This document shows, piece after piece, positions 1 through 12,470 of a stretch of DNA of 64,000 nt. Each line of letters opens with the position of its first letter. Position 1 is the stretch's first letter. The DNA is taken from the NCBI GenBank assembly GCA_020002185.1, contig CM034533.1:66996119-67060118 (forward strand), in the 5' to 3' direction. A program made the position numbers and the translations under genes. This DNA comes from Paraescarpia echinospica. Taxonomy: Eukaryota; Annelida; Polychaeta; Sabellida; Siboglinidae. The notes beneath the pieces were generated by a model. It did no database searches, had not been told where the DNA came from, and saw nothing but the letters and a program-made list of their open reading frames with translations.

Positions 1-423
1 GTGTGCGTGTGTGCGTGTGTGACGCAGTTGCCATTAAACGGTTTCGCGTGGTATCGCATTTTCCGACCAGAAAGATGATCTCGGCAAAATTTGATTGTGA
101 TTGCACATAAATTAACTATTGAAATACAAGCAAATGATATGTGAAGGTTTGTTCATAACATTTAACAATAAATTAAAATATGTTTCGTTTAATGACAACG
201 GAAAGTTGCGTTTCTCGTAGTATCTGCTAATGTGTATTTACTGAATATAGTTCTCCCATATGAGATATTAAGCCAGTGGGATAGGGGTCATTCTGCCAAG
301 ATTTTCTGCGTGCGTAATTAGTAGATTTAACAAGATTTAACAAGATTGCCACCCAGAGAATTAACTCTAGGTGGCAGGTGGACAAGGAAGCCCTTTGGCT
401 TATCGAGAGTCCGACCCTTTTAT

Positions 424-2613
424 CTATGTGTATCCCGCCCGTCTGAGGTATGTGTCGATTTTATTTTTAAACATATTCACGCTACTAGCACCCACACAAT
501 CAGCAGGTAATCTGTTCCATTCATTTACAGTCCTTTGTGAAAATGAAAACTTTCTTATATCCAATCTACTCTGCTCCTTTGCCAATGTAAGTTTATGTCC
601 TCTAGTCCTTCTATCTTTCTTAACTGAGAAAAAAATATTTCTATCAATATTTTCATAACCCTTCAATATTTTAAACACTTCTATCTGATCTCCTCTCAAT
701 CTCCTGGTCTCTAGTGTTGTTAAACCGCATTTTTTTAGGCGTATTTCGTAACTAAGATCCCTCAGTTTTGGTATCATTTTAGTTGCTCTCCTCTGCACTC
801 TTTCTAGCATATCTATGTCCTTCCTGCGATATGGCCTCCACGCTTGAATACAATATTCTAAATGAGGCCTAACTATTGTTTTGTACAGCGGTATTATTAG
901 CTCTTTTTCTTTATACGTTATGTTTCGCCTAATTAATCCAAGGATTTTATTTCCCTTTGAAGCTGCAATTCCGCACTGCCCTGAAACCTTCATATCAGCA
1001 CTAATGGTTAACCCTAAGTCCTTTTCTTTTACAGTAGTACTTAGTACAGTACCCCCATTGTATATTCTACCTCTTCGTTCCCATGTCCTGTGTGGAGGCA
1101 TTTACATTTCCCAAAATTGAACAGCATTTGCCACTTTTCAGACCATTTGATCAACCTGTCAAGATCATCTTGTAAATGCTGTCTATCTCCATCACTTGTA
1201 ATCCTTCTAAACACTTTTGTATCATCCGCAAATTTCAACACCTTGGTTGTTATTTCATCATCCAAATCGTTGATATATATTAAGAATAATATAGGTCCTA
1301 ATACTGATCCCTGTGGTAACCCACTCAATACCGATTTCCAGTTTGAAGCCTCCCCATCAACTACTACACGTTGTCTTCTGTCAATCAGCCATTGTTCTAT
1401 CCAGTTTATTATACCATTTCCTATGCCATGGGCCTTTAGTTTCAGCAGTAATCTTTGATGTGGTACTTTGTCGAAAGCTTTTTGTAAATCTAAGTAGACG
1501 ATATCTACTGGTGATCCCTCATCTACCCACTTAGTGATGTCTTCCAGAAAACATAACATATTTGTTAAGCATGACCTCGCTTTAAAAAAACCATGTTGAG
1601 ATGGGTTTATCAAGTTTTGTTTAACAAGAAAATCCACCATGTGATCTTTAATTAGTCTTTCTAACAATTTACAAATCACTGATGTTAAACTCACTGGTCT
1701 ATAGTTCTCTGACTTGTTTCTCGAACCTTTTTTGAATAACGGTATAATGTTGCTTCTTTCCATTCTAAAGGAACCACTCCCTCTTCTAATGACAAATTGA
1801 AAACTGTTGCAAGCGGTATGCTAATTTGTTCTACAATTTCCAATAGTAGTTTGGGTGGAATACCATCCACTCCAGGTGATTTATTATCTTTCATAGCCCT
1901 TATTTTCTTACCTACCATTTCCGGGGTTACAATTAATTGTCCTAAATAGTCTGAATCTGCCCCCTTGAACTTAGCCTCTGGTACTGGCAGTGAACTAATA
2001 TCTTCCCTGGTAAACACTGAACTAAAGTACTCATTCAGGTCTTCTGCCATTAAGGATCCCTCTGATATTATATTTCCAGCACTATCTTCTAGAGGACCGA
2101 CTTTATCTTGAACTTTCTGTTTGCTTCGAACATACGCATAAAAACTCTTGCTGTCATGTTTTATATTACTAGCTAATTGTTGTTCATAGCTTCTCTGTGA
2201 ATTTCTAATTTCAGCTGTAGCTTGGTTAAGTGCTTCTTTATAACTGTTGTAGTCTTCATCATTTCCAATACATCTATATGACTTCCACATCATTTGTTTG
2301 TACTTAATTTTTCTAATGGCTTCTTTCGATAAGTGTTTCTTTTTGGACCGTTTTCCTTGTTTTTGAAGGGTACAAATTTATCGACTATGCACTTAATTTC
2401 ACTCTTTAATACATTCCAGCATTCTGTTTCCGTCTTATTTTTCAGTGTGTTATTCCAGTCTATCTTTGCTAAATATTTCCTCATGTCCTTATACCTTCCT
2501 TTGTGGAAATTTCTCCTATACTGCTTTTTACTATTCCTTTCTGATTTTACTTTGATGGTAAAATGTATCTGGTTGTGATCGCTACTCCCCAGTGGCTCAC
2601 ATATCTTGTCCAC
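424..2613 (-). pseudogene. LINE family A ORF2 reverse transcriptase, frameshifted
   Basis: The reading frame is broken into four overlapping pieces (2613-2290, 2293-1691, 1763-1041, 1101-424). In order they show the endonuclease end with the SDHNQI motif, the RT entry block (NYRPVSLTSVICKLLE), motif A (YLDLQKAFDKVPH), motif B (GLPQGSVLGPILF), motif C (FADDTK) and the C-terminal thumb/tail region. All motifs are recognisable, but at least three frame changes prevent translation as one protein. The family makes cDNA by target-primed reverse transcription. The FADDTK variant and the relationship to the copy with an esterase ORF1 support the CR1 group. Confidence 0.85.
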
Positions 2614-2707
2614 TGGGGAGTAGCGATCACAACCAGATACATTTTACCATCAAAGTAAAATCAGAAAGGAATAGTAAAAAGCAGTATAGGAGAAATTTCC
2701 ACAAAGG
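2498..2707. repeat. Perfect 98-bp inverted repeat with 14-nt spacer
   Basis: Bases 2498-2595 are repeated as exact reverse complement at 2610-2707, with 14 bases between the arms. The arms are LINE sequence around the SDHNQI codons. The exact match means the fold-back is young relative to the frameshifts in the element, or kept identical by conversion. Confidence 0.95.
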
Positions 2708-2972
2708 ATGATGGCCCCTTGTAGGTCCGAACTAATTGTAACTATAATTTATGGTAAAACACATAGGTGCGGGACATTCCACTCGTTGTCATGAGTGCTT
2801 CCTGAAACGGTACCTCTGTTTGAATATATCCAAACAGATCTCGTACACAATACTCGGTAAATGCTTTTCTGCAACCGTATCAACACAAGTTGTGAAACCA
2901 GTAAACATATAAAGAGACAAGCGAGGAAACATAACGACATCCGTTTCATGCATCAGTACTGTCGGTCAGTCG

Positions 2973-3972
2973 TTACTCGCCCGGGGTACCATAAACATAG
3001 ACCTCATTCATCGAAATAAAGGCGTCGTGGTTAATTTGGTAGATCTTCATGAATCTCATGTGGTATGTTCTCTTGCACGAGACGTACTGCGTCCTACCCG
3101 GGAATGTTCTCTTAACATCGCTGCACCATCCCTCCACTCTTCCTTTATCATTCCACACTTTAAACTTGACATTGAGTATACTGACTGTAACACAAAATAA
3201 CGATTTGTATGGGACCATGTAACAGTTATCAAAACTCAGCTTCTGAATCGAATGGAAAACGAGAAACCACTATGAGCAGTCGTTTTTGTTTAGGGGAGAC
3301 CTGGCGCAAATGTAACAAAGGTCAATCGTAATACTGACTCTCCACGTCGTCTAGATTATCAGAGAGTAGCATTGCTTCCACTTTGGATACGCAATTCAGT
3401 AATACGTTATCGCGTGCGAGATCTGTCGAGATCGATAACCACTCAGGAGTAGCAGATGATAACAGACAAAAGAATTGCGTTGTTAGTGACCTCAGTAATT
3501 GTTACTTATATCGACTTCACCAACGAATTGATTAAACAAACTTGAAGCATTTTTAATAGACTTGCTGTCTGTCTATGCACCATTTGTTACTTCTTTGGAT
3601 GTTTCATGCATGGGAAAGATTGGGAAGTGACTGACTCGTGAAATGTTATCACAAATCGAATACACTTAACAAGTACTTGAAAAGTACTTGTAAATTGAAG
3701 TACGTTTTGTAAGTAGTTTGTTTTATAATGATGTACTTAAGTACCAGTATATTACACTAAAAGGTGGACCCAAATACAAAAGTACTCAAGTACAAAGTAC
3801 TGCGGCACAGCCCTGACACACACGCACGCACGCACTCGCACACACGCGCGCGCACACACGCTTTCGCGCATGAATACGCCACCCTACGCATGCACACGCA
3901 CACACACACACACGTTCGCGCGCGCGCGCGCGCACACACACACACACAGACAAATACACACACACACACACA

Positions 3973-4017
<45 letters not shown>

Positions 4018-4938
4018 ACATACACACGATGTGTTCTTGTTAGATACTGCACCATATCTTTTATTCGCAGTCTGTTTTAGTTGTCAGCGTGTTTGTGACA
4101 TCAAGAAACTATCAGCTGTATCTTTAGTCTCTCGGTAGTAACTGACCGTCTTTGATATTCTTCAGAGCGATAGCGTACACCATCACTACTTGTTGCAGGT
4201 CCACCATCCACCTCGGGTTCTTCTGCCACGTCGTAGTTGAGTACGTCGTGATCCAGCCATTGACAGCCATCGCTGATGTAGCTGCCGCCGTAGGTGTCGA
4301 ACTCTGTCTCGTCGGTTTCTTCAAAGCCCAGTTTTTCAACTTTACTGAAATCAAGGAATCAACATAACAGCAGGCATTTGAATAGAAGGGGACTACTATG
4401 TTCGGTCAACCTCTATGTTCGCTCCAACGATAAAACGCAGATCAGTAGATCAGTAGATCAGTGAACGTTCGTGCGCATGCACGCTCAATATACACGTGCA
4501 TAGACACATCCACGTATACACGCGCACACCTGCACATGCAGACACACATGCGCAAGCACGTATCATAAGTGACACACTTCTTGACCTTTTCGACTTCAAA
4601 CTGTGATTGATTTACAATAGTATATTTGGCATTTTTGTGCATTGTAATTGTTGTTGAAATAAATATCCATATCAACATGCCATTCACACAGTCATACGCC
4701 CCCCCCATGTTAAACTGAGTCATGCCCTAGTGTTATGACAATGATTATCTTTTTGTTACCTCCTAATTTCTTGAACGCCGATATTTTTCCATCCTCCAGG
4801 TATTGCAGAGCTCTTTGATAATTTTGAGAAGGTGTGAGAGTTGTTGGCTTGGGTGTCGTCTGAATAGTTGTGGTCTTGGGTTTCACTTGAACATAACAAA
4901 TTGTGCATATCAGAGCTACGTATATGACAAACTTTGAA
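2973..4938 (-). CDS. Membrane-anchored F5/8-type-C / F-type-lectin-like protein, 3' exons
   Basis: Three exons can be chained in one phase. Exon 4938-4760 has an acceptor ending in TTTGCAG and a GTAACA donor. It encodes a hydrophobic segment ([13 protein letters not shown]) followed by a Thr/Pro-rich stalk. Exon 4344-4147 has a TTTCAG acceptor and a GTCAGT donor. It encodes the start of a carbohydrate-binding jelly-roll ([10 protein letters not shown], then PRWMVDL). Exon 3184-2973 has a TTACAG acceptor and encodes [11 protein letters not shown] and the ending [11 protein letters not shown] plus stop. All junctions are phase 1 and keep the frame. The family binds sugars or membranes on cell surfaces or in secretions. 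A 39-bp candidate exon at 6450-6488 is unassigned and the 5' end was not found. F5/8C versus fucolectin-type is not resolved. Confidence 0.6.
3814..4030. repeat. (CA)n/(CGCA)n microsatellite inside an intron
   Basis: Long alternating CA with embedded CG tracts, including a pure CG stretch near 3916-3932. It lies between the last two lectin-like exons. Apparent ORFs here are His/Thr or Cys/Val simple repeats and are not genes. Alternating purine-pyrimidine of this length can adopt Z-DNA. Confidence 0.95.
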
Positions 4939-7241
4939 AACTGCAAATTTGCAGGAACAACCGTCACTAAAGTAGAATACTGATGACTCCAAGCTAATAT
5001 ATACGTTGTGCCGTCAAACGCTCCGACAAGAGAGGTAAGCCATGCTGACGTTATGCCGGTGCACCTGTAGGGGGTGGTACAATTTGTCACAATATACACA
5101 TTCAAATACAACAGTATGGATCACTTATTACCACATGACACTGTTCTTCTGTAGTGAGATATCAGCCAACATCACAGCTGTCTATTTTGAACCACTTTGT
5201 GAGATACAACAATCCCACAAAAATATTCTCACAACCTGTAAAGACGCAAATGTGCATGTTTAAACAAAGTGTACGTCATGATGCCATTATAGACAACTTA
5301 AATTTGTTTGATGCCCTTTAGACAATTTAAATTTGTCTGCTTTGTCGACACCTATTGTCCTCATCCTAGATTATTATAAGCAATATATAATATATATGTC
5401 TATACACGTTTGTCTTTCTCCTGAAACATTTCCCCGACGCTGCTAAGTCGTGGGTGTTGTTTCTGTAAAGTAGAATGCGATATTTCCGTTAGAAAATCAA
5501 TTCCAGTATCCATAGAAAGATATCAAATTGCGCAGAATGCCAACTAGCAATGGCAACGGATGTAAGAACTCTTAACTAACGGCGAAATGTCAAACAAATA
5601 TACGCGTTACTTATCTTCCAAACGATGGTGTAGTTCAAAGAAGTTCGAGAGACACTTATAGGAATCTATTTGATTGGAATATTTGTGTATCATTATTATT
5701 GGATATTAACTGTTCACCATTACGTAGTATTATAAATGATGATGGGTCCATGTAAAACGTCTGTATTGTATTCATGTTATAGTGTTGTATATATATATAT
5801 ATATATATATATATGTAATTAGCAAGTGTTTTACCCAACGGGGCACAATTTTATAACATTGTTGATCCTAAATAAACAATCAATCAATCAATGGTAGACT
5901 AAATGCAAGTCGTGTAGTAGGAAACAGTTAGCATATTCTAAACATGCACGCACGCACGCACGCACGAATGCACACACACACACGCACACGCACACGCACA
6001 CACGCCACACACACACACTCGCTAGCTTGAATAGAGCAAGATTATGCAATTAAAAAAATAATCCTATTTACCTGCCGTGTTTCCTTTTATCCTGTTAATG
6101 TAATTAGTTTATTGTTGTCATACCTGTAGTCGTGTTTCTACGTCGTCCACAGCCTGCCGTAAAATGGACAGAGAGCAACAAAATACCAAAATGTACTAAT
6201 ATGGAGAGGCTAATGTCTCGTCTTCCCGTCGAATCGTGCAACGCTGAAACAAATCACACTCATGCATATCCAATTTGTGTTCATGCATGCATGCATATTG
6301 TTTTCTAATTGAACATTATAACGATCACAATCAATTTGCTTGATGAATTAGTTATTGTATATGTGAATAGTTTGTTACAATGAAACCCCACTGATACAAT
6401 ATTAAGTTCCAGATTGACTGTTTGTATAAGCGTTGTAAAAGTATTATACCTGTGAGTGAAGCAACCGTTGTCGGTGGCCAGACTCGTTCTGCAAGAGAAC
6501 CGGGGCAACCGGCTTTTTTGAACAACTTAGTAGACATTTTATAATATTACTCACATTTTAGTAGCTGTATTTATCATTACATAAGTATTAGTATTTTACA
6601 CACATTGTCAACACCGTTGAATAGAGTTGTACAGTGGATATAAGTATCAAAATTAAATTTATTATTATTTGTATGATCATTATCATCTGCAATTATAATT
6701 AAATTAAATATATTTGACGTGTGTAATGTAGCGAACTGGACCAAGTGCCTATCCTTGAGCAACACCGCAAGTCACCATAATTATGTTTGAGTCTGTTTTA
6801 TTATGTTTTCATTTTATTAGATACCGATTCGTTTGTGTTTGATACTCGTGTCTGACGTAGCCTGCGAACAATCGAGGTTTTTCCTCTGCCGCCTACTTTC
6901 CATAAAGTTGCATGCAGTGTAGAAGAGTGGTTGGTGAATGTAAAACAACTTCTGAGGGGACAACGGTTACTCATCAGCATGGAATGTTATTTATGGCAAC
7001 CTCTATAAATGCATTCTCAAATGTCTTAGCAATATGAAAACTGAAGTTGCCATTTTTTGTTGACCTTTAATTGAACCAAGGTCAAACGTGTTTTTTCGCC
7101 TACAATCCTCCTGCTAGAGAATGGAAATGATTGGTTGAAGCATTCAATCATTGTGAATTACAGAGACACTATTTATGGTCATCTTTAGACATTTGGCATC
7201 ATTATGTAGGTTCTAATATTATATACACCAATAATTAGACG

Positions 7242-7275
<34 letters not shown>

Positions 7276-7277
7276 TG

Positions 7278-7313
<36 letters not shown>

Positions 7314-8618
7314 ATATGTATACATAATATATAAAAAATAGATAAGCGAGCGAAAAATGAACAACTGTCAAACACGTTCCAAAAACTGTTTTGAACGATT
7401 CCTAGTACCATTACGGTTCGTTGGATCCCAACAATCTTGATAATCGTTTGAAAGTTTAAGATTTCTGTTATTCAAACATACAAATGGTTTCCTGATAACC
7501 ATTCCTAAAATTAACTAAAAACTGATCTACAACCGTGCCCATTCCGGTGTCTTAGACACTGGGACGATGTAGGTTCGTCAATCTACCCATTGAGGCACCA
7601 CTATCTGATTTCATGGTATACGCTCCACCCACTTTCAAACGGCTGTTCAGTTGGCAAACGCGAAGTAGGCGTGACGTCACAACCAAAGACCGTATATCAA
7701 TAAAAGACGGTGTAGCACGCGCTATTTACATTGTTCGAGAAAAGAACGTAAGCAGTTCGTCCGCCATTCAGGAGTTGCGCCAAGCCAGACCAAACGCGCG
7801 CAAAAATGCAGTTGTTTGCATTTATTATTGCTCAACATTTTCAACGATAACTTCAATATTTTTATTATATAACAAGTGGTATAGCCTGATTATTTTTCTG
7901 GTGAAACAACGAAGTTAAGATGTCTCAATAAATAATTGCAAAGTTTCTACATGATTTGTTTGCAAATTTCATTATTTTGAATTGTGATAGGTAAACAACT
8001 TCAACAATTACTTTAATATCTTTCATTTTATATAACGCATCACAGCTTGGTGATTATTCTGATGAAATGAGGTCTCTAAATAAGTACGTTAACACCGCGC
8101 GCTGCCGGTTCCGCAATGGTTAGTTTTTTTTTATGTTGTCGTTTGTAACTATTACACTATTAAATGATTAAGTTACAAAACATGCTGCCTGTTTTTTTTT
8201 TCAATTGACCTTTTATATTACTATTGGCATTTTATATTATTACAATAAATATGGTATTTAAAAAGGAATCATGGTGCAGTTGATTGCCATTGATGCTACA
8301 GTCAGTTTCTGCCTACCCAAGGCTACGGCTGAGTGAATTATAATTAATATAAATAATTCTCCCTCCCTTGATAGGCCTGTAAGTTTCAATTTAGTTACTG
8401 GAGTTGGCCCCGGTTCAACATTTTCTAATTAAATAAAGTAGGCTTTGGTATTAAAATGTAGACTCTACTGATCTTGTAAATATATTTTAGTTTTTGACTT
8501 ACGCCTTAGCCATATCTCTTGGTTTAACATTCTTTACTATTTATTATCTGTATGATATAAAATTATATGGTTTTGGTCTATTAATTTCTACTAAATATGA
8601 TAATGGTCTAACATAATT
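4939..8618. other. Region without a recognised gene
   Basis: AT-rich sequence. It holds a (TA)n tract at 5787-5814, an ACGC/CA tract at 5944-6018, a TATG/TA tract at 7244-7316 and a possible 39-bp exon at 6450-6488 on the minus strand. The short ORFs here show no recognisable domain. A weak tRNA-like segment is listed separately at 7500-7612. Confidence 0.6.
7500..7612 (-). mobile_element. Possible degenerate tRNA-derived SINE head
   Basis: Read on the minus strand, the segment has an A-box-like TGCCTCAATGGGTAGA and, about 50 bases on, GGTTGTAGATC as a weak B box. No intact tRNA fold and no tail were found. It may be coincidental. Confidence 0.25.
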
Positions 8619-8852
8619 ATGTCACCATTATTCTTATTAGGTGTTTTCTGCTTGTCTTGCTCTGTTGGTGTAAGGGATATAGATTTTGTTTTATGCAAAC
8701 CATTGACATCTAATCATTTTAATGTGCTTTTTTCTAATCACACTATTTCAATTTTGCATAGTCTGCCATGTCTTCATGTTTGTTATAATAGAAAGTTACT
8801 GCCAATCCCCCGCTCTACGCCAACATTGAAATTAGCAATAATTGTATTACTA

Positions 8853-8882
8853 GCAGGAGATGTAAGTCTCAATCCTGGGCCA
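8853..8882 (+). other. 2A-like peptide motif in LINE leader
   Basis: Codons read AGDVSLNPGP just ahead of the endonuclease domain. Canonical 2A ribosome-skipping peptides end in D-V/I-E-x-N-P-G-P. Here the Glu position is Ser, so activity is doubtful. 2A-like sequences at this place are known in some non-LTR elements. Confidence 0.5.
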
Positions 8883-11191
8883 TCTGTTAGACGAAACATT
8901 CGGGTGGCCACTACAAACGTTCGATCTGTACGAGATAAGACAGCCTCACTTTGTGATTTATTAATTTCAAAGAAAATAAACATTCTACCTGTAACTGAGA
9001 CCTGGCTCAGACCACATGATACACATGCATGCATTGCTGACGTTTCCCCTTCTGGTTACACCTTTCACCATTGACCATGTTTAGTAGGCCGTGGAGGTGG
9101 TGTTGGCTTTCTAATATCACAGCAGTTCAAAGTTAAATTACATTCCAACCCTGAATACTCCAGTTTTGAGTCCATCTGTGCTGGAATTTCATATTTTTCT
9201 TTCTCCGCATACTTTGTTTGTATCTATCACCCTCTAGGACATCCGGCCAATTTCTTTGAAGACTTTCAGGATATGTTGGAAAATCTGGCAAGTTATTCAT
9301 TCAGTATTTTACATTCTTGGTGATTTTCGATATACCTTCTACAACTACAACTACGTTTGATGATATTCTGGCATCATTTGATTTGAAACAACAAGTTACC
9401 TTTTCGACACAAATACATGGCCATTGGCTTGACCTCTTGATAACCCGTTCAAGTTGTAATAATATCCAAGCACCTACTGTTTCAGATGGGTTATCAGACC
9501 ACCACACTGTCATTGCTAATATTAACGTTTCTATAACGCCTTTAGAGTCGAAACACAATGTGTCTTATAGAACCATTCGTAGGATTGACATTACAGCTTT
9601 AATGGCTGATATTCTTATATCTGACCTTATCACAGATCCAAACATCTATCTGACTTATATAAACAGTACTGTCAAGTACTCAATGCATTACTTGACAAAC
9701 ATGCACCTATAAAATCCAAATGGGTGTCAGAAAGGCCACCGGCTTCATGGATGACTTCCGAAATTATAGTATCTAAAAGGTGTCCTCGTTATTTAGTGCG
9801 TGTCAAGCTCGCCATTAGACAGATCGCGCTATTCTAAGCAATGTCACCTCTGTAACAGACTAATGGCTAAAGCTAAATCAGATTATTTTACAAATATGGT
9901 CATAAATAAGTCTGATAATCCGCGTCAGTTATGGAACTGAATCAATAACATTCTACACAGACGGCCTACTCCATCTCTACTTGATCATGTGTCAATTAAG
10001 TCTCTATGTGATTCGTTCTCTAGTCACTTTAAGACTAAAATCAGTATTATTCGTTCTGCTTTCCCACGTCATAATTTAAGTAATGTCAGTGTGGACTTTC
10101 CACAAGTAAATTTTCAACTTGTATCATTTGAACCTGCAACAGTTGATGAAGTTAGGAAAATAATTATGTCCTCCCCAAATAAATATTGTGCACTTAATCC
10201 ATTTCCAACAATACTACTAAAAGCATGTCTTGATACACTAATTTGACCTATAACAAATATTATAAATGCATCACTTTGTTCTGGCTGTTTTCCTGATGAT
10301 TTCAAATTCGCCCATGTCACACCACTTCTTAAGAAGTCATCTCTGCCGAAACAAGACCTAAACAGTTAAAGACCTATTTTTAACCTCAGCTTCATTTCCA
10401 AAATACTAGAAAAGGTTGTAGGATGTCGTCTAAGGTCTCACATTAGCACAAATGTCTTAACTAATGTGTCACAATCGGCATATAGGCAGTTTCATTCAAC
10501 AGAGACTGCCCTCTTTAAGGTTCATAATGACATTAACTTGAACATTAATAACGGTAAAGTGACTGCACTTACCTTATTAGATCTCTCTGCCGCGTTTGAC
10601 ACGATTGATCACAGCATTCTCATTGAACGCCTATTAAAGTGGTACGGCATATCTGGCACAGCTCTAAGTTAGTTTTCTTCATATCTAACTGATAGATATC
10701 AAACTACATGTATAACGATTGGGACTTATGCTGATGATACTCAGATCTACATTTTATTGGCTACCCCGGATACAAATCGCACCCTTAACCAACTTAGTGA
10801 TTGCCTTCAAGATATCTTCCACTGGATGACTGACAGTAAATTGAAATTAAATGCAAATAAAACTGAATTGATCGTTATTGGTACTCCGATGCAGCGTAGT
10901 AAACTGGATGGTTTTTTTCCCTACGCGTATTTTGAATCAGTATATCACGCCAGCAACCTCGGTGCAGAATCTAGGAATGATTTTTGATAGTAACTTCAAT
11001 TTCCGACAACACATATCTCAAACATGTCGCTGCTGTTTTTATCATATTCGTGATCTTCGCTGTATTCAACAGCGCTTGTTAGCAGCATACTTGACTACTG
11101 CAATTCCCTCCATTATAATATCGCTAGCAAGGATATCACAAAACTTCAGCGTGTCCAAAATTGTCTAGCAAGAGTAATTACAGGAAGCCAG

Positions 11192-11460
11192 CTCATTTAT
11201 TTACTTTTAATTCAATCTTATTTATGAGGTACCTACCTGTATTTTATATTATATTTTTTTATTTATAATAATTTTAAAGTTTTTTTTAATGATGATACAT
11301 CTCAACAGTAACTATAGTATTTATTTATTATTGTCTTTTTAGTATGTTATTTTGTCATATTCTATTTATCTGTGTCATATATTTGTTTGTCTGTCCAAGG
11401 ACCACAATGGAAACAAGTGCTTGCACTTTTTTGTGTCATCCTTTATATTTAATGTACAAG
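11192..11460 (+). mobile_element. Nested AT-rich LINE 3' fragment
   Basis: About 270 bases of AT-rich sequence separate the codons for the NCLARVITGS block from those for the LHWLPVRYRI block, which are normally close together in this family. Its end (GTCCAAGGACCACAATGG and onward) looks like a LINE 3' UTR. Target duplications are not clear. Confidence 0.45.
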
Positions 11461-11969
11461 ATCTCCTCGTTTTGTTCGCTCTTTGCCACTTTTGAAGTCT
11501 TTGCATTGGCTTCCTGTACGATATCGTATAATATTTAAGATCTGTATCATTACATACCAGGTACTGTCTAATAAGCAACCATCTTATTTGCATTCATTGC
11601 CTACTCCTGTAAGAAAATCTATCCAGCTTCGATCATCTAGTTCTGACCTACTTTTTGTTTCTAGAGTCAACACTAACATTGGAACTAGGGCGTTTTCTGT
11701 TGCTGCACCAACTCTTTGGAATACGCTCCCTCTTAGTGTTAGATCAGTTGAAAATATTACAAAATTCCGTCGTCATTTAAAAACGTATCTCTACAACCTT
11801 GCTTATCCACCGTAGCTCCATAGCGCCTTGACCCATCTGTTGACAACTGGAAACTACTTATGGATTTTGATATTAACCAAACCTTTTGTTTTGATGCGCC
11901 TCTGAGCTTGGTTTCCAAGGATTTAGGCACTATAGAAGTTATATTATTATTATTATTATTATAGCGCAT

Positions 11970-12470
11970 GAATCCCAGGAATCTGGGCGCAGAGGCGCAA
12001 TATGCAAGAATCGTTGAGCAAAATCTTTAACATGGACAAGCAAGAGTCGTCATTAAAGCAATTAAGAGGGCACCGAAGTTTAGGGTGGGAATGCAATTTC
12101 AAATAAATAAATCTTCAGTTTTTTACGAAAGGTATCTATAGTTTCAGATGATTTTAAAGCGATAGGGAATTGATTCCAGCTACAGAAAAAGCACTTTTGT
12201 CAATATTAAGCTTGGTTTTCGGAACAAAAAGTTGTGAAACAGATGATCTGAGATTCCTAGGGATATCGGAAAAACGAAGGAGACTAAATAAATAGGATGG
12301 GTGTTGCGTAGAAAGGGTACGATATGTGATAGTGGCTAACTTGAACTGTATTCGATATGCAAATGGAAGCCAATGTAACTGTTTAAGAAGGGGCAGAGCT
12401 GGTGAGAAACGATGTGCTTTTAATACCACACGTGCTAAACAATTCTGTACACGTTGGAGTTTAGCTAAGT
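11970..12470 (-). mobile_element. Second L2-like LINE C-terminal fragment, opposite strand
   Basis: Minus-strand codons give PLLKQLHWLPFAYRIQFKL and NIDKSAFSVAG, the same tail block as the neighbouring plus-strand element but a divergent family. The two LINE remnants are tail to tail across the (ATT)n tract. Only the last fifth or so of the protein remains. Confidence 0.7.

Larger units (their letters stand above)
322..2707 (-). mobile_element. CR1-like LINE (family A, copy 1), 5'-truncated with inverted 5' end
   Basis: A minus-strand non-LTR retrotransposon. Its 3' end is a short repeat of a TGTTAAATCT-type unit at about 322-347, the same tail as the second copy at 45680. Protein similarity to that copy runs from the 3' UTR through the reverse transcriptase to the end of the endonuclease, at about 2610. 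ORF1 and most of the endonuclease are missing. The 5' side ends in a perfect 98-bp inverted repeat. This looks like an insertion that used twin priming. Confidence 0.85.
8619..11815 (+). pseudogene. L2-like LINE ORF2 (endonuclease-reverse transcriptase)
   Basis: The leader (8619-8850) is hydrophobic and ends in a 2A-like motif. It is followed by the endonuclease start (RVATTNVRSVRDKTASL), GLSDHH near 9496 and RT blocks: SAYRQFHSTETALFKVHND, LTLLDLSAAFDTIDHSIL (motif A) and TYADDTQIY (motif C). The tail is LKSLHWLPVRYRIIFKICI through LYNLAYPP. Motif B between A and C is deleted: only a few codons separate the strand after motif A from YADD. Several in-frame stops occur. The protein would nick DNA and reverse-transcribe its own RNA, but this copy cannot. 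Confidence 0.8.
8619..11969 (+). mobile_element. L2-like LINE remnant (family C)
   Basis: Plus-strand non-LTR element with endonuclease, reverse transcriptase and the characteristic C-terminal tail, ending in an (ATT)n tract at about 11941-11961, a typical L2-type tail. It has internal deletions, stops and a nested AT-rich insertion. The 5' boundary is uncertain; the coding trace is clear from 8619. Confidence 0.8.

Noticed and set aside
3757..4138. His/Thr-rich and Cys/Val-rich ORFs
   Set aside because: CA/CG microsatellite inside an intron of the lectin-like gene.
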